Source: Rotaria sordida
Lineage: Eukaryota > Rotifera > Eurotatoria > Philodinida > Philodinidae
DNA length: 64,000 bases
Assembly (NCBI GenBank): GCA_905250125.1
Contig: CAJNOL010000148.1
Span: 1 to 64,000 of the forward strand
Direction: 5' to 3'
Shown here piece by piece: positions 27,101 through 38,436 of this stretch. Below the pieces are notes generated by a model. The model did no database searches. It saw only the letters and a list, made by a program, of their open reading frames with translations, and was not told the origin of the DNA. Position numbers and translations under genes: made by a program. Every line of letters begins with the position of its first letter. The stretch's first letter is position 1.

Positions 27101-28261
27101 AAATTTAGAACACTTTGACACATACGAAGAGAAAAAGAAGGTGTTATAATAACATGTTTTGAATACATTTTTTTTTAGTTACCTTGACTAATTAAAAGCA
27201 TAATGAACGGAAATGGGTCGACTGAGATGAGAGGGTGTGCACCCCCGTAGTCAAGAAAATGATATACTTTTTCCTAACGGAACTGAAAATTTTTCGTGCA
27301 TTCTTTTAGAAAAAAATCTTTACATCATTCTCTCTCTCTCTCTGTCAATGTTGACTGTTTCAAAACCAATCTTGATAATCAAACTTATTTGACTAGTCAA
27401 ATATCCATTACCTGACTCATGTTGATTTAAAAAGTAGATTTTATAATCAATAAACTGTTATCGAATGTTTATTGAATCCTGATTGATGTATTCCTTCGGG
27501 GAGTCAGTTAACACCCAACGATTTTTCGTATTGTAACTGGAAAAGAAGAGAAGTGGAATGTTAAAATCAAATTTTAGTTTACATGTCAGTTGAGATTGAA
27601 ATAATATTTTGTAATTCTATAATAAAAAATATCCTGAACGTGCAAAACAAAAAAAAAATTGTTTATTGTTTGCATTTTGAAGTTTAAGCGATAAAAGATA
27701 TGTTGTTAGATTGTTATTCTATATATATATAACAATAATAAATTGACTAAATTTATTTTTGTTCAATAGAATATATCTTTCGACAGTATTTTGTTTTTTT
27801 AATTTCTAAAACATAGAAACTTTGAATGATGGATGAGAGCTATTGAAAAAATGTTGTTATTTTTTTTTCAAGTATTTATTCAAACAAGCAGTAGGTTAAT
27901 ATGAGCGATATTTAAATACAAGAATGCATTGTATCACATGTGTGTCTCTTATAATTATGATATTCGACAAATTTACATTGTTCTTGACTTTGAAAAATAT
28001 TTATCGTTTTTCGTTCGCTACAAAGTAGAGGTATACCTACGTCTTAATTCAATAAACGTTCTTTTTTTGCTTTTTCATCCAGATGGAAATCAAACGACTT
28101 GCATTCTCCGTTTTTTCATATTCTGTTTCTTATTAAAATTGAACCAATGGAATTATATAGAAATAATGAAGTCGATAACAAGTTCTTTAATTTACATAAG
28201 GTGAGAAAATTTCAAAATTTAAGTGTAATTTTTCTTCTATGATATTCATGGATGGTCAGAT
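24192..28261. other. 4 kb gap with only simple repeats
   Basis: No gene supported on either strand. (AT)n tracts occur near 24999-25022 and 25478-25495, and a short (CT)n tract near 27330-27342. The 5' flank of the 392-residue gene lies at the left end. A tttcag-like acceptor lies about 30 bp upstream of its ATG, near 24220. Confidence 0.55.
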
Positions 28262-28652
28262 AGACCTCGTCGAACCAAACAAGAGCATGAGAGTTTTATA
28301 CTTTGAAAAAAACTTTTACAAACAAAAATCAAAAAAACAAAACATTGCCGTTAAAAGCAGGCTCAATTTTGAAAACCGATGTATTAGTGACCTCTGATAA
28401 TTTTAATAATATCTTACTTTTATTCTTCCTGAAAACTTAAATCTAAAAACACAGTTTAAACTGTGTTTTTAGATTCAAGTTTTCAAGAAGAATAAAAATA
28501 AAATATTATTAAAATTATCAGAGGTCACTAATACATCGGTTTTCAAATTTTAGGCGGTTTTTAATGATAATCTTTTTTTTTTTTGAATTTTTGTTCGTAA
28601 AAGTTTTTCTCAAGATATAAAATTCACATGACCTTGTTCAGCTCGATGAGTT
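28262..28652. repeat. Almost spacerless palindrome (~195 bp arms)
   Basis: The centre of symmetry lies between 28457 and 28458, inside a perfect 14 bp core (acagtttaaactgt) that extends outwards with few mismatches. Matching arm landmarks are aaaaccgatgtattagtgac (left, near 28374) against its mirror near 28525, and cctcgtcgaacc (left end) against the mirror near 28640. Arms are close to identical near the centre and diverge outwards. No coding content. A fold-back element is likely. Confidence 0.85.
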
Positions 28653-31092
28653 CTCTCTAACCATGTATAAATACCATAGAGAAAAATAGCGCTTAAACTT
28701 TGGGTTTCTTGCACTTTACTAGTGACGACAAGAATGGGAGTGAATTCGATTATAATGAATTAACAGATAATTTAGATGAAATTGAAGTTTCTTATATTTA
28801 AATGAAGAGAATTTTTTTTATTTTAATTATTATAATATTTTTATGTAGCCGTTTTCAGTCAAATAAAATAAAATGATTGAAGAATCACTTTTCAATAAAA
28901 AAGAAAATTCTGTCTTCAAAGAGTTAATGTAAGTTTATTTTGTCAACTTTTGTCGAAATCAATTAGTTCGCACATTCCAAACTCAACTGAATTCTTACTA
29001 CAACTGTGACATACGTCACTATTTTGCAAACAACAGATATCAGAATTAGTGCTTACATATATGAATAATAACATGAATTTGTTCGTTTGTCTTAGAAGCA
29101 AACTCTTTCAACTATTATTCATTATGTGAATTCAATAAATTTATCAAACTAAACATGAACGATAAACAATGTTTGTTATTATTTGAAAAATATCATGTTT
29201 CATGAAATAAAACATGATATTTGAAGACTATCATGTTCTATGAAATAAATGTGTTTCCAAGGGATATAAAAATAAATCAAAGAAAAACATTTGTATTAAA
29301 GTGGTAAAAATAGACATTAAAATTTATATATTTCAATTTCATTGATTAAAATGAACACTTTCATGAATTAAATTTTATGATTTTGACTTAAAAATTATGT
29401 TGATTACATTTGCTTGATTATAATGTTTGTTGTCATTGATGAATTTGAGAATATATCAATTTTAATGTTCGTTTCATCATTTGAAATATCCTTTTGTTGA
29501 GTGTCTTTTGATAGAAAAATAATAAAAATTATGATTTTTCTTTTGTTTGAACTTCATGAGTTTTATTTCTCAATAACACTCATCTTTTATAAAGAGATTT
29601 TTATGAATTGAATTTTTTTTGTAATTATGAAAAAAAAACAATTATTCAATTAAAATCTATTAATTTATATCATAAATTCATCAAAAAAAATCAATCTTTA
29701 CAAGACTTGAAACAGCAAACTAATTCTTTATTCAAAGTATTTCATCAAAACTTAAAACATAGTAAATAGAAATACCAGACAAATCTATTTGTCTACTCTA
29801 CTTAAATCAATGAATAAATTATAATCCTTGTGCTCAACAGTTATTATTTTCTTATTACAATCTCTATGGTTGTCTGTATTAACTATAATATACATCATAT
29901 GTCAAAATATAATTATTTTATTTTTATAGAGTGCCTATAAACAATTCTAGTATTACCAATTGGCCATTATTTATAGAAACCTAAGTTTATAAGATGAATT
30001 CATGTTAAGCTTATCCGTCCTATCACAATGGATTTTATAGCTCTTTAATAGTGCTTTTGTGTCTTTTTAATCAATATTTAGAGTATTTCGACGATAAAAA
30101 GTTCAATTTGAGTTAAAACTAATAGGAGATTCGGAATCAGCATAAAAAAGTGAATTGGTCTATGTGCGACTTAAGGCATTTCTAGAAGTGTGTTTTTTTT
30201 TTCGTCAAAAAAATTCATCTGTGGTTCCTCACAGAAACCGGACGAAAAATGAACTCAATAAGAAGCCTTGATTTTATTTTCTAGATATCTGCCATTTTCC
30301 CATCTAATAACTTTTAACAACTTTCGCAGTTTTTCGATAATGTTTAAATGGTAGTTTGATGCAATTCATTTTTAATTGACACGATATTTTTAGCTTTGGA
30401 AAATATATAATTTTGTAGCTTTTTAAAAGAGCTATCAAATGAGCAATATCAGAGTTTTTGGTCATTTCAATTTTTAGAGTAAAATATTTATTGAAAGATA
30501 AGAATTGTTGATAAATACAATAAATATACTGATAGTGTCTACCACTACATTGTATCGATATCTTGTGAAATCAAACAATCAGTTAGTAATTTATATATGG
30601 AATTGAAACATCATATAAAAACTATGAAATTTATAATTTCAGTAGCATTTTGTCTGACCTACTTATTCTCAAATAGAATCCATTGTGACAGAACGGACTA
30701 TTAGGATAATAATAAAAACCTCATGAAACTAATTAATACCAAAATGTTATTCTCAACATGCTCTTTCCGTTGATATATAATTCAATGAAGTGGGTCAAAA
30801 AAAATACGAGTAGGCCGATTTGATCTCTCTTATGTGCCCCCGTACTTTGAACAAGCAAAGTTCAAGTTCATATTAGAATACTTAATCCATTTAAATAGAA
30901 ATCATTTTGTTTTACGTCAAAAAGAAACGTGATGATTTTTTTTTGAAATTAGTCATATTAGTTGTCATAATGTCAAGAGCATTATTCGGTTTTTTTTCTG
31001 TCTATAACGAATTCAAACAATATCTCAGGTTTTATTTTGACATTTACTTTTAATACTCTTCTTTGATCATTTTAACATTCATTAATCGATAA
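28653..31092. other. Gap upstream of the LRR gene
   Basis: No gene supported. There is a small hairpin at about 29188-29225 (aaatatcatgttt facing aaaacatgatattt). The patch at 30050-30300 is more complex and includes a 'cctcacagaaac' block also seen in dispersed repeat copy B. It may be repeat remnant. The region just left of 31093 should hold the promoter of the LRR gene. Confidence 0.5.
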
Positions 31093-32199
31093 ATGATGTT
31101 TAGTAAGATTCTTTATTTATTCATAATTGTTTTCTTCAATCAATACATTGATTTAATTAATTGTAAATGTCCACCGAATTTTGTAATTAAACCATGTTTA
31201 TGTAAATCTGCTATACCATCTCATACTGGTCTATTATTTGATGATACTAATCCTGAAACAATTACTGTACAAAAAAAATCTATTGTATGTGAACATATAT
31301 ATAATTCATCATTTAATATACAATTAATATTTTTAAAACTTAGTTTATTTAATAATATAATATCTAATGAAGATGAAAATGTAATGCATTTTGATAGTTT
31401 TCTTTTATATAATACAACAATAAAATATTTACCTGAAAATGTTTTTATTAATATAACATTTAAAAGTTTAATGTTTCAAGATAATTTTCAATTAACAACA
31501 ATTGATAAAAATGCATTTTCTTATTTTAAAAATTATGTTGAAGTATTTGAAACATTAAATACAAATTTATCTGATAGTGATACTATATTTTCCATAATAC
31601 AACAATTTCAATATTTACGTCGTCTTAGTATGCATAATGATCGTTTAAAATTTATACCAAATTATGCATTTAATCATACTTATTTAACTCATATATGGTT
31701 TGGTCTTGAATATTCAAATAAAAGTCAACCAATTGAAAAAATTGGTGATTATGCTTTTTATAATTTACCAAAATTACAATTTTTACGTATATTTTCACCT
31801 AATTTAACAAAAATAAATAAATATTCATTAGCTCAACGAAATCGTTTCATATTAAATAATGGTATATCCAATATGTTAGAAATATATCTTGGTGGTGAAA
31901 TGTTAAATTCAACTAGTTTTGAATTAACATCATTAAGTCGTTTTCGAAATCGTTTTGTATTTATACGTTTTTATCATACAAATATAACATATTTCGATGA
32001 AAATATTTTTCAACCTTTTCTTGAATCAAATCCATCATCATTAATTGATATTAATCCAACAAATGTTTTATTCAAATGTCATTGTCGTTCAGCATGGATT
32101 CAATATGATTATTTTAAAAATATTGATCAAATAGATAATAGAGTCTATGGTTATCGATGTTGGGAATATGATTTTACAAAAAATTGCACAATAAAATAA
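31093..32199 (+). CDS. Secreted leucine-rich-repeat protein
   Basis: Intronless frame of 368 codons. The N-terminus is a clear signal peptide (residues 1-25, hydrophobic ILYLFIIVFF). A Cys-rich N-cap follows, with the spacing C.C......PCLC. Irregular leucine-rich repeats span about residues 85-290, with phase markers such as LPENVF, IDKNAFSYF, FIPNYAFN, IGDYAFYNLPKLQFL and INKYSLA. A C-terminal cap begins with CHC followed by two more Cys (C..EYDFTKNC), like an LRRCT. There is no membrane segment, so it is predicted to be exported. Many N-glycosylation sequons (NNT, NIT, NHT, NKS) support this. Such proteins act in extracellular binding; the ligand cannot be told from sequence. A long inverted repeat starts ~35 bp after the stop. 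Confidence 0.85.
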   Translation: MMFSKILYLFIIVFFNQYIDLINCKCPPNFVIKPCLCKSAIPSHTGLLFDDTNPETITVQKKSIVCEHIYNSSFNIQLIFLKLSLFNNIISNEDENVMHFDSFLLYNTTIKYLPENVFINITFKSLMFQDNFQLTTIDKNAFSYFKNYVEVFETLNTNLSDSDTIFSIIQQFQYLRRLSMHNDRLKFIPNYAFNHTYLTHIWFGLEYSNKSQPIEKIGDYAFYNLPKLQFLRIFSPNLTKINKYSLAQRNRFILNNGISNMLEIYLGGEMLNSTSFELTSLSRFRNRFVFIRFYHTNITYFDENIFQPFLESNPSSLIDINPTNVLFKCHCRSAWIQYDYFKNIDQIDNRVYGYRCWEYDFTKNCTIK

Positions 32200-32234
32200 A
32201 TAATTTTTCTTTTTATTGTCTATCGAGCATTACA

Positions 32235-33665
32235 TGTAAGGTACGATCAACATTGCTCAATCGGCTAATATTTTTATAATAGGTTAATACATTTAAGTTA
32301 GAAATAAACTTGAACAGATGAGTCATACTGACATTATAGATATGACAGATATAATTATTCGACTCCATTGGGAGCATTATGCAGTGTAATACTTTCTTTA
32401 GTGAATTTTTATTTTCTAAAGAATAATAAGAAGTATTATAGAGAGTTGTTTACCATAGATATTATATGCTGTCTTCAAAGAGTATGATCAGTTATACAAG
32501 GTAAGTTGGTTGAATGAACCATCTTGAGAGAAGTCTCCATTGAAAGAACACATCAAAATGCATCGAATGATACTTTTAAAAGTTTGGAGGATTGGATTTT
32601 GGTGCACAAAATGCTTTGAACAAGATCAAAAAGCGTCAATGAGTCATACGATTCGAACTATGAAGTTCGATTATTTTATTCTCAAATGTTTGATTTATGT
32701 GATTTAGATAAAAGTCTATACCGAAAAATCTTTCAATTAAAAAGTTCAACGCGTTTAAATATCCGTGTGACAAATAATGAAAGATTTATTTTGTTGAATC
32801 TTTTTAAAATTTATTCAATTCGTATAATTTATTTTACTGGAAATTTTTTCTAGATGACAAATTACTTTTTAATGAAAACTGTATGGTTCATGTAATTTCT
32901 AATGAACAATGACAACCATCAAAAAGATTCTTACTTCTAATTGATTTCTATCAAGATATCAACTTTTTATCAATGAACTTTTTGACATTGCTATAGTCTC
33001 ATTTAGAAACATAAAAAATCTCAATCAGAATAGTTTATAGTGGAAATTTCTATTCCTTTGGTTACTCCTTTAATGAAATATGAATATGTGAAAAATGAAG
33101 TGAATTGAATATTTTCCACACACACATGTTTAAAGGAGTTGAAGTTTTTTAATTAAAAGATTTTTCGGCATGAATTTTCATCTAAATCACGTAAATCAAA
33201 CATTTGAGAATAAAATGATCGAACGTCACAGTTCGAATTGTATGACTCATTGACGCTTTTTCATCTCGTTCAAAACGTTTTGTGTACCGAAATTCAATCG
33301 TACAAACTCTTGAAAATGCCATTCGATGCATTCTGATGTGTTCTTTCAAATGAGACTATTCTCAAGATGACTCATTCAACCAATTTGCTTTATCTAAGTT
33401 GTCATACTCTTTGGAGATAGCTCAGGATTCATAGCATCTATAGTAAACAACTCTCTACTATAACTCTTGTTGTTCTGTAGAAAATAAAAATTTACTGAAG
33501 AAAGTATTACACTGCATAATATTCCCAATGGAGCTGAATAATTATATTTGCCATATCTATAACGCCAGAATTAGTCATCTTTTCCAGTTGATTCGTAATA
33601 TAAATGTATTTACTTACTGTAAAAATATCAGTCGAATCGATAATACTGATTGAGCAAGGTTCTGC
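32235..33665. repeat. Inverted repeat with ~530 bp arms
   Basis: The left arm (about 32240-32772) is mirrored at about 33118-33662 around a ~345 bp spacer. Matching landmarks: attattcgactccattgg (left, near 32354) against ccaatggagctgaataatta (right, near 33522), and gcatcgaatg..acttttaaaa against its mirror near 33310. Arms carry many substitutions and small indels (roughly 80% by eye), so it is older than the 14895 repeat. No coding frame conserved. It sits between the LRR and RASL12 genes. Confidence 0.8.
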
Positions 33666-34102
33666 TAAAACTTGTCATGGCTGACGCGTGATACATCGCC
33701 TATATAACAGAATGTTCTATATATTTTCTTCTGTTCTTAATGATCGATTTTTTTTCTCTACTCTTCGATATATACTAAACATCTGCATTATGAAGATAGT
33801 ACCACTACCACTATGCGTACATACACACCGCTTTTTCTCTACATTTTTTTTGTATATATTGCGCGCACCATTTTCTCCCTCTCTGTTCTGACTTTTGTTA
33901 TATGTACTGTACTGATAGAACTAGAAAAGAAGCGTACCAGTCTGCATTTTATTGCCCTTTTGTTCTTCTTATAATGTCATTGATATACAAGGTGAATATA
34001 GATATTTTTATCAATAAATCATGATCAAAGAAAAAGAATTGTAAAATCAACTATTTACATAAACATATATGTATTTTTAGTATTAGAAAAAAAAACTGCG
34101 GC
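33666..34102. other. 5' flank of the RASL12-like gene
   Basis: No coding sequence supported. A ttttag sequence about 25 bp before the ATG at 34103 could be a splice acceptor for a 5' non-coding or trans-spliced leader exon. This is inference. Confidence 0.4.
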
Positions 34103-35282
34103 ATGAGTAAATATAAATCAATAAATAGTTCGATTAAAACTCATCAATCAACAGCTAGTCTACCAAAAGAAGAAGTTAATGTTGTTTTACTTGGAAAACA
34201 AAATGTTGGTAAATCAGCATTAGTTGTTAAATATTTAACAAAACGTTTCATTTGTGAATATGATCCTTTTCTTGGTTAGTCTTTTTTTTAATAATAAACC
34301 AAAGCGAAATGAATTTTTTTTCATTATTATAGAAGATACTTATTGGAAACCAGATATTGTTGATCAACAAGAAGTTTTAGTCAAGGTCATGGATACCTAT
34401 GGAAAAGTAAAAAAAAAAACATAAAAAAATTTGAATTCTTTTTATTTTTCTTTGTTGCTTTTGAATTTAAGGATGAGAAACGTTTACCATATTATTTAAA
34501 ATGGGCAGATGCAGTATTAATAACTTATAGTATAACTCAGCAAGATAGTTTTGAGATAGCACTTGCTTATTTAGATGCTATAACAAGTTATTCAAAAAGT
34601 TTAACTGTATCAACAAATGAACTTGTTCTTATGTTACTCGGTAATAAACTTGATTTAGAACGTCTAAGGTAAATAATTATTCATAATCATATTGATAACA
34701 AAAAACAAAAAAAAAATAAAGAAAAAGTAAATCTTATTATTTAGAGTAATTCCAAAATGTGAAGGTGAAGCTATAGCTGCTAAATTTAGTTGTGCTTTTT
34801 GTGAAACAACAGCAGCTGATGATTATGAATATGTTCAACATTTATTTCATCGTACTGTACGTGAAGTACGAAAAGAACGTGAACGTGTTGTTGCATCGAA
34901 TTCAATTGATGAAGAATCATCATCAACAACAACAATAATACCAATGAATTCAATTGTTAATTTTCATTGTCCATCATCATCATCATCATCAAATTCATCA
35001 ATTCATTTTACATTATCAAATGAAACAGATAAATTATCATCATTATCAAATATTCCTTTACCACCACCGATACCAGTCAATTTGATACAAAAATCAACAA
35101 AATTAATTAAACCAAATTCACAAATATCAATGAAATCATCATCAACAACAAATTTATTACTTTCACCACCAATTAAAGCAGGCTCACCAACAACAACAAC
35201 AAACAATATATCTGCATCTACAACACCAAATACTAAACGCTCATCCTCAAAAACGTCTGTATTTTATAAAATTTTCAAATAA
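34103..35282 (+). CDS. RASL12: Ras-like small GTPase, RASL12 type
   Basis: Four exons (34103-34274, 34333-34406, 34472-34668, 34745-35282) total 981 nt and 326 residues, with consistent phases. The G domain shows the P-loop GKQNVGKS (residues 31-38) and the diagnostic LTKRF...YDP..EDTYW switch I stretch typical of RASL11/RASL12. Switch II is DTYGK, with Lys where Ras has the catalytic Gln. The NKLD guanine-specificity motif lies in GNKLDLERL, and the family segment [18 protein letters not shown] follows. Closest by eye to RASL12, an atypical Ras without a CAAX box; here too the C-terminus (VFYKIFK) has no prenylation Cys. The last ~120 residues are Ser/Thr/Pro-rich with a Ser run coded by TCA repeats. 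Loss of the Gln suggests weak intrinsic hydrolysis. Its 3' end lies 49 bp from that of the convergent gene. Confidence 0.9.
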
Positions 35283-35331
35283 AAAATTCTTTTTTTTTTT
35301 ACATATAATAATCAAACATGAAAAATCTTGA

Positions 35332-36495
35332 TTAAACAAATGTAGCAAGTAATTGTCCTTGATATTTAACTCCACTATCACTAACATAACAATAATTAAG
35401 CATATCACCACTTAATTGTAGTTCATAGGGTGTTTTTAATGTTGATAATTTAATTGTATCATCAACAATTGAATTTGTTGGTGTAAGAACGGTTGATGTT
35501 GGTATTATTAATTGCTCATTTGATGTTATTTTTGTTGGTGTTTGTTGTGTTGGTGATGATGGTGGTGGTGGTAGTACTTTTAATGATGGTGATTGGTTTA
35601 AACTTAAACGATAATTTGTTTGTATTGATGATGATGATGGACGCCGAATTTGTTGATGAGATGATAATGGTCGTGATCGTCGTTTTGATGTTAAAGACAT
35701 TGTTGGCATTGACAACAGTTCTGCTGTTGATATATTAAGAGATGCATGTGATATTGAATGAAATGTTTGCGAAATTGGTCTAGTTGTATTAAATTTTATT
35801 GTTGATTCAATAGTATCTGTATTTCCTGCTTCTTGTTGTTTGCGACGTATACGAGCTAATGATTGTCGTCGAAGATAGGCAAGAAAATGACCATATTGTG
35901 GATGTGGACGTGGTAAAAGTGGAGATGCTAATAAATGTGGTTGTTGATGAAGTGGTAATGTATTTAAACTATTATTAGATATTCGAGCTGAAACAGCTCG
36001 ACGAGGTGTTACAGGTGTCCTAAGAGCATATAAGAATCGTTCACCTTGCTGTTGTTGTTGATGGTAATAACTTAAACGATATGGTGTTCTTGGAGATGGA
36101 ATTGCTGTTGGATAACTAAGAGATGATTTTGGTATATTTGAAATTATTGGACGATGTGATGACATTACGCGTGGTTTACTTTGTGACATATCAGATAGTG
36201 GACTTTTAAAATGAAATTCCGTAGGTATCGTATTTGATGTTGTCGTTTGTTTTATTGATTTTTTATATGCTGCCATGCGAATGAATTTTTCTTTGAAATC
36301 AGAGAAGGGCGCGAAAGAAGTGATTGGTAACACAGTACTGTATTGCATCTGATGATTTCGTTGACGATTATTGAATAAATTAGCAGAGGTTGCTATTATT
36401 GGGCTTCTTCTTCTTCTTCTTTGCATCATAGTTGTCTCTGTTGTGACTTGCAATGGTGCATTGGTAATTGAAAATCGTATACCTATTTCTGTCAT
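35332..36495 (-). CDS. Unrecognised Ser/Pro/Gln-rich protein
   Basis: A single frame of 387 codons, ATG at 36495-36493, TAA at 35334-35332. It is low in complexity: Arg run after MMQ (RRRRR), Gln run near residue 150, and Pro-rich patches (LPPPPSSP). Many Ser/Thr follow. Several SP/TP pairs (RTPVTPRR, SPRTPY) look like kinase sites. The C-terminal ~45 residues are more ordered (YELQLSGDMLNYCYVSDSGVK in part) and may be the conserved piece. No membrane segment or signal peptide. I do not recognise a family; an intrinsically disordered cytoskeletal or signalling adaptor is possible but not shown. An acceptor-like ttaatag sits one base before the ATG, so a 5' exon or leader may exist. Its 3' end is 49 bp from that of RASL12. 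Confidence 0.7.
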   Translation of the reverse strand: MTEIGIRFSITNAPLQVTTETTMMQRRRRRSPIIATSANLFNNRQRNHQMQYSTVLPITSFAPFSDFKEKFIRMAAYKKSIKQTTTSNTIPTEFHFKSPLSDMSQSKPRVMSSHRPIISNIPKSSLSYPTAIPSPRTPYRLSYYHQQQQQGERFLYALRTPVTPRRAVSARISNNSLNTLPLHQQPHLLASPLLPRPHPQYGHFLAYLRRQSLARIRRKQQEAGNTDTIESTIKFNTTRPISQTFHSISHASLNISTAELLSMPTMSLTSKRRSRPLSSHQQIRRPSSSSIQTNYRLSLNQSPSLKVLPPPPSSPTQQTPTKITSNEQLIIPTSTVLTPTNSIVDDTIKLSTLKTPYELQLSGDMLNYCYVSDSGVKYQGQLLATFV

Positions 36496-37628
36496 TCTAT
36501 TAAAAATGAAGATGATCGAAGCTTTAGTAAAAAAATGAGAAAAAAGAAATCAAGTAGATGCCAAACATATTCAACAATAATTAGTATATGTCGCTTTTTT
36601 TTTGTCGTTGGTTTCATAAAAATATTTTTTTTGCGTTCTTTAATAAATGAGGTTGAAAAAAGAAATCGAAGAAGTTGTTAATAAACTTTTAAATTCTTTC
36701 ATACAAAAAAGAAAAAGAAAGAATGGGAAAAAAAAATGAAATAATATTTGTATTTATTGACATAATCAAAGTATGTTATTCTATATGAACAATGTACGTA
36801 AAGAATCTTTAATATACAAAGTCCATTACTGAATATCTAAGTAAATATACATGAATACATGAAGATTTTATTTATCCACTTAATCGATTGCTTTTTCTTA
36901 CTTACTATAAAGTTAAGTCGAATAAAAGAATGACATATTTTTTTTCGATCACTTTAAAACAACTATTCGAAAATAAACTGTTAAGAAGAAAATAATATCA
37001 ATAAAAATAACATGAATTTATTGTATTTTAAAATTCTTGACATTTTTAGAAAAAATATACAATAGTTATGTTTCACAGTTGAATGAATTGTTTTTTTTTG
37101 AATTAGTTAATTGATTAATATACATTTTCAAAATTAACTAAAAAAAGTTGTAGATGTTTTTATTTTTTCAACGAGTCCTAAAAGATAAGTATTTATTTCA
37201 TTCTCAAGTTAAAATGATATAATCGAAAAAAAGTATTATGATGTGAAACTAATAAACAATAAAGAGTTAATTATATGAAATGGTAAAATATATGGTCATT
37301 ATTCAGGTTTCAAGTTTTTAATAACAACAAGAAATCAAACAAATTCTGAAATACAGAATTTAGTAGATTCCAGTTGGAATCTAGATAATCGGGACTCATA
37401 AATTCTATTACTTTTAGTTGTTTATATTCATAATAGATCTTTTTCAAAATACATTCAGAAGTATTTTTAATTCATATGCTAATAATCCTGTAGATGTCGT
37501 TTGTTAACATACATATCTGACGTAATCTTATTAAAAATTGATTGGTTCATACTTTAAATGTTTTTTTGTCATTCATTTATTTATCATATTGAAAAGATCA
37601 GAGAGTATTATCTTTTACGCATTTGAAC
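36496..37628. other. Divergent intergenic region, 35332-36495 gene and SELENOT
   Basis: 1.1 kb between two divergently transcribed genes, so it probably holds both promoters. AT-rich with T-runs. No exon, RNA gene or repeat pairing supported. Confidence 0.5.
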
Positions 37629-38361
37629 ATGATCGACCGAAAGTTATTATTCGGTCTGAGTCTTGTTCTTTTATCAACAAGTTATGATCTAACACGATCA
37701 TATTTAAGTTCAGTATCAACTGAGACAAATACTAGTGAATCAACTTCAACGTCATTTAATAGTGATTCTGAACAAGAATATGAACAATCTTCATCTATTC
37801 CACCACCTAAAATAAAAAAACAAGCAGTACAAACAATTAAATTTCTTTTTTGTCATAGCTGAGGGTATACATATATATAGTTTTTTTTTATTCTTTGTTT
37901 ATAATTATTTTCTTTTTTTCTCTAGGTACCGAAATGTGTTTGAACAATTTGCTCAACTTGTTCGAACACAATACCCAAATATGGAAGTTGTTGGTGAAAA
38001 TTATCCACCAGCACCTCCCAAAGCTTTATTAGCTCGTATTTTATCTATAGTTAAAATGGCTTTACTTGTTTGTCTTCTTTTCGGTCAAAATCCTTTTACT
38101 CTTCTTAATATTCCAACACCAGCAGTTTATTCATGGGCATTACAAAATAAAATGTATGCATGTTTGATGATATTTTTCTTTTCAAACTCAATAGAGTCAT
38201 ATTTAATTTCAACGGGTGCATTTGAAATATCTATTAATGATGTTCCATTATGGTCAAAACTTCAAACTGGTCGTTTACCATCAGCTAATGAATTTGTACA
38301 AATGTTACAAACATTTGCTACAAATTCTGAGTTTAATAATGTTGGTCGTCATAATTTCTAA
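37629..38361 (+). CDS. SELENOT: Selenoprotein T with in-frame UGA selenocysteine
   Basis: Thioredoxin-fold-like oxidoreductase of the endoplasmic reticulum (SelWTH family). Exon 1 is 37629-37864 and exon 2 is 37926-38361; total 223 residues plus stop. The redox motif is C-H-S-U (residues 75-78), where U is the TGA at 37860-37862. Reading through it and splicing after two further bases (donor GTATAC, acceptor CTCTAG) gives UGYRNVFEQF in frame, matching the family's CxxU-GYR block. Downstream family marks are GENYPPAPP, a hydrophobic stretch (about 105-135), NPFTLLNIP, NKMYACLMIFFFSN, STGAFEISINDVPLWSKL and LPSANEFVQML. The N-terminus is hydrophobic (ER signal), then a Ser/Thr/Glu-rich linker longer than in vertebrates (~195 residues). 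The start is the ATG at 37629. A conventional gene caller would split this gene at the TGA. A SECIS-like hairpin follows the stop. Confidence 0.95.
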
Positions 38362-38436
38362 AAGATTCTCTTTTTTTTTCTCTTTTGTCTTAGAATTTTT
38401 CTAAATTGAAATTTATCTTTCTTATTTATATCAATG

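Noticed and set aside
35003..35738. Frames antisense to RASL12 and to the 35332-36495 gene, rich in Val/Leu/Met
   Set aside because: Shadows of Ser/Thr-rich coding sequence on the opposite strand.
37860..37862. TGA in SELENOT as an inactivating stop (pseudogene)
   Set aside because: It aligns with the Sec position of the CxxU motif, the downstream frame is fully conserved across the intron, and a SECIS-like hairpin follows.
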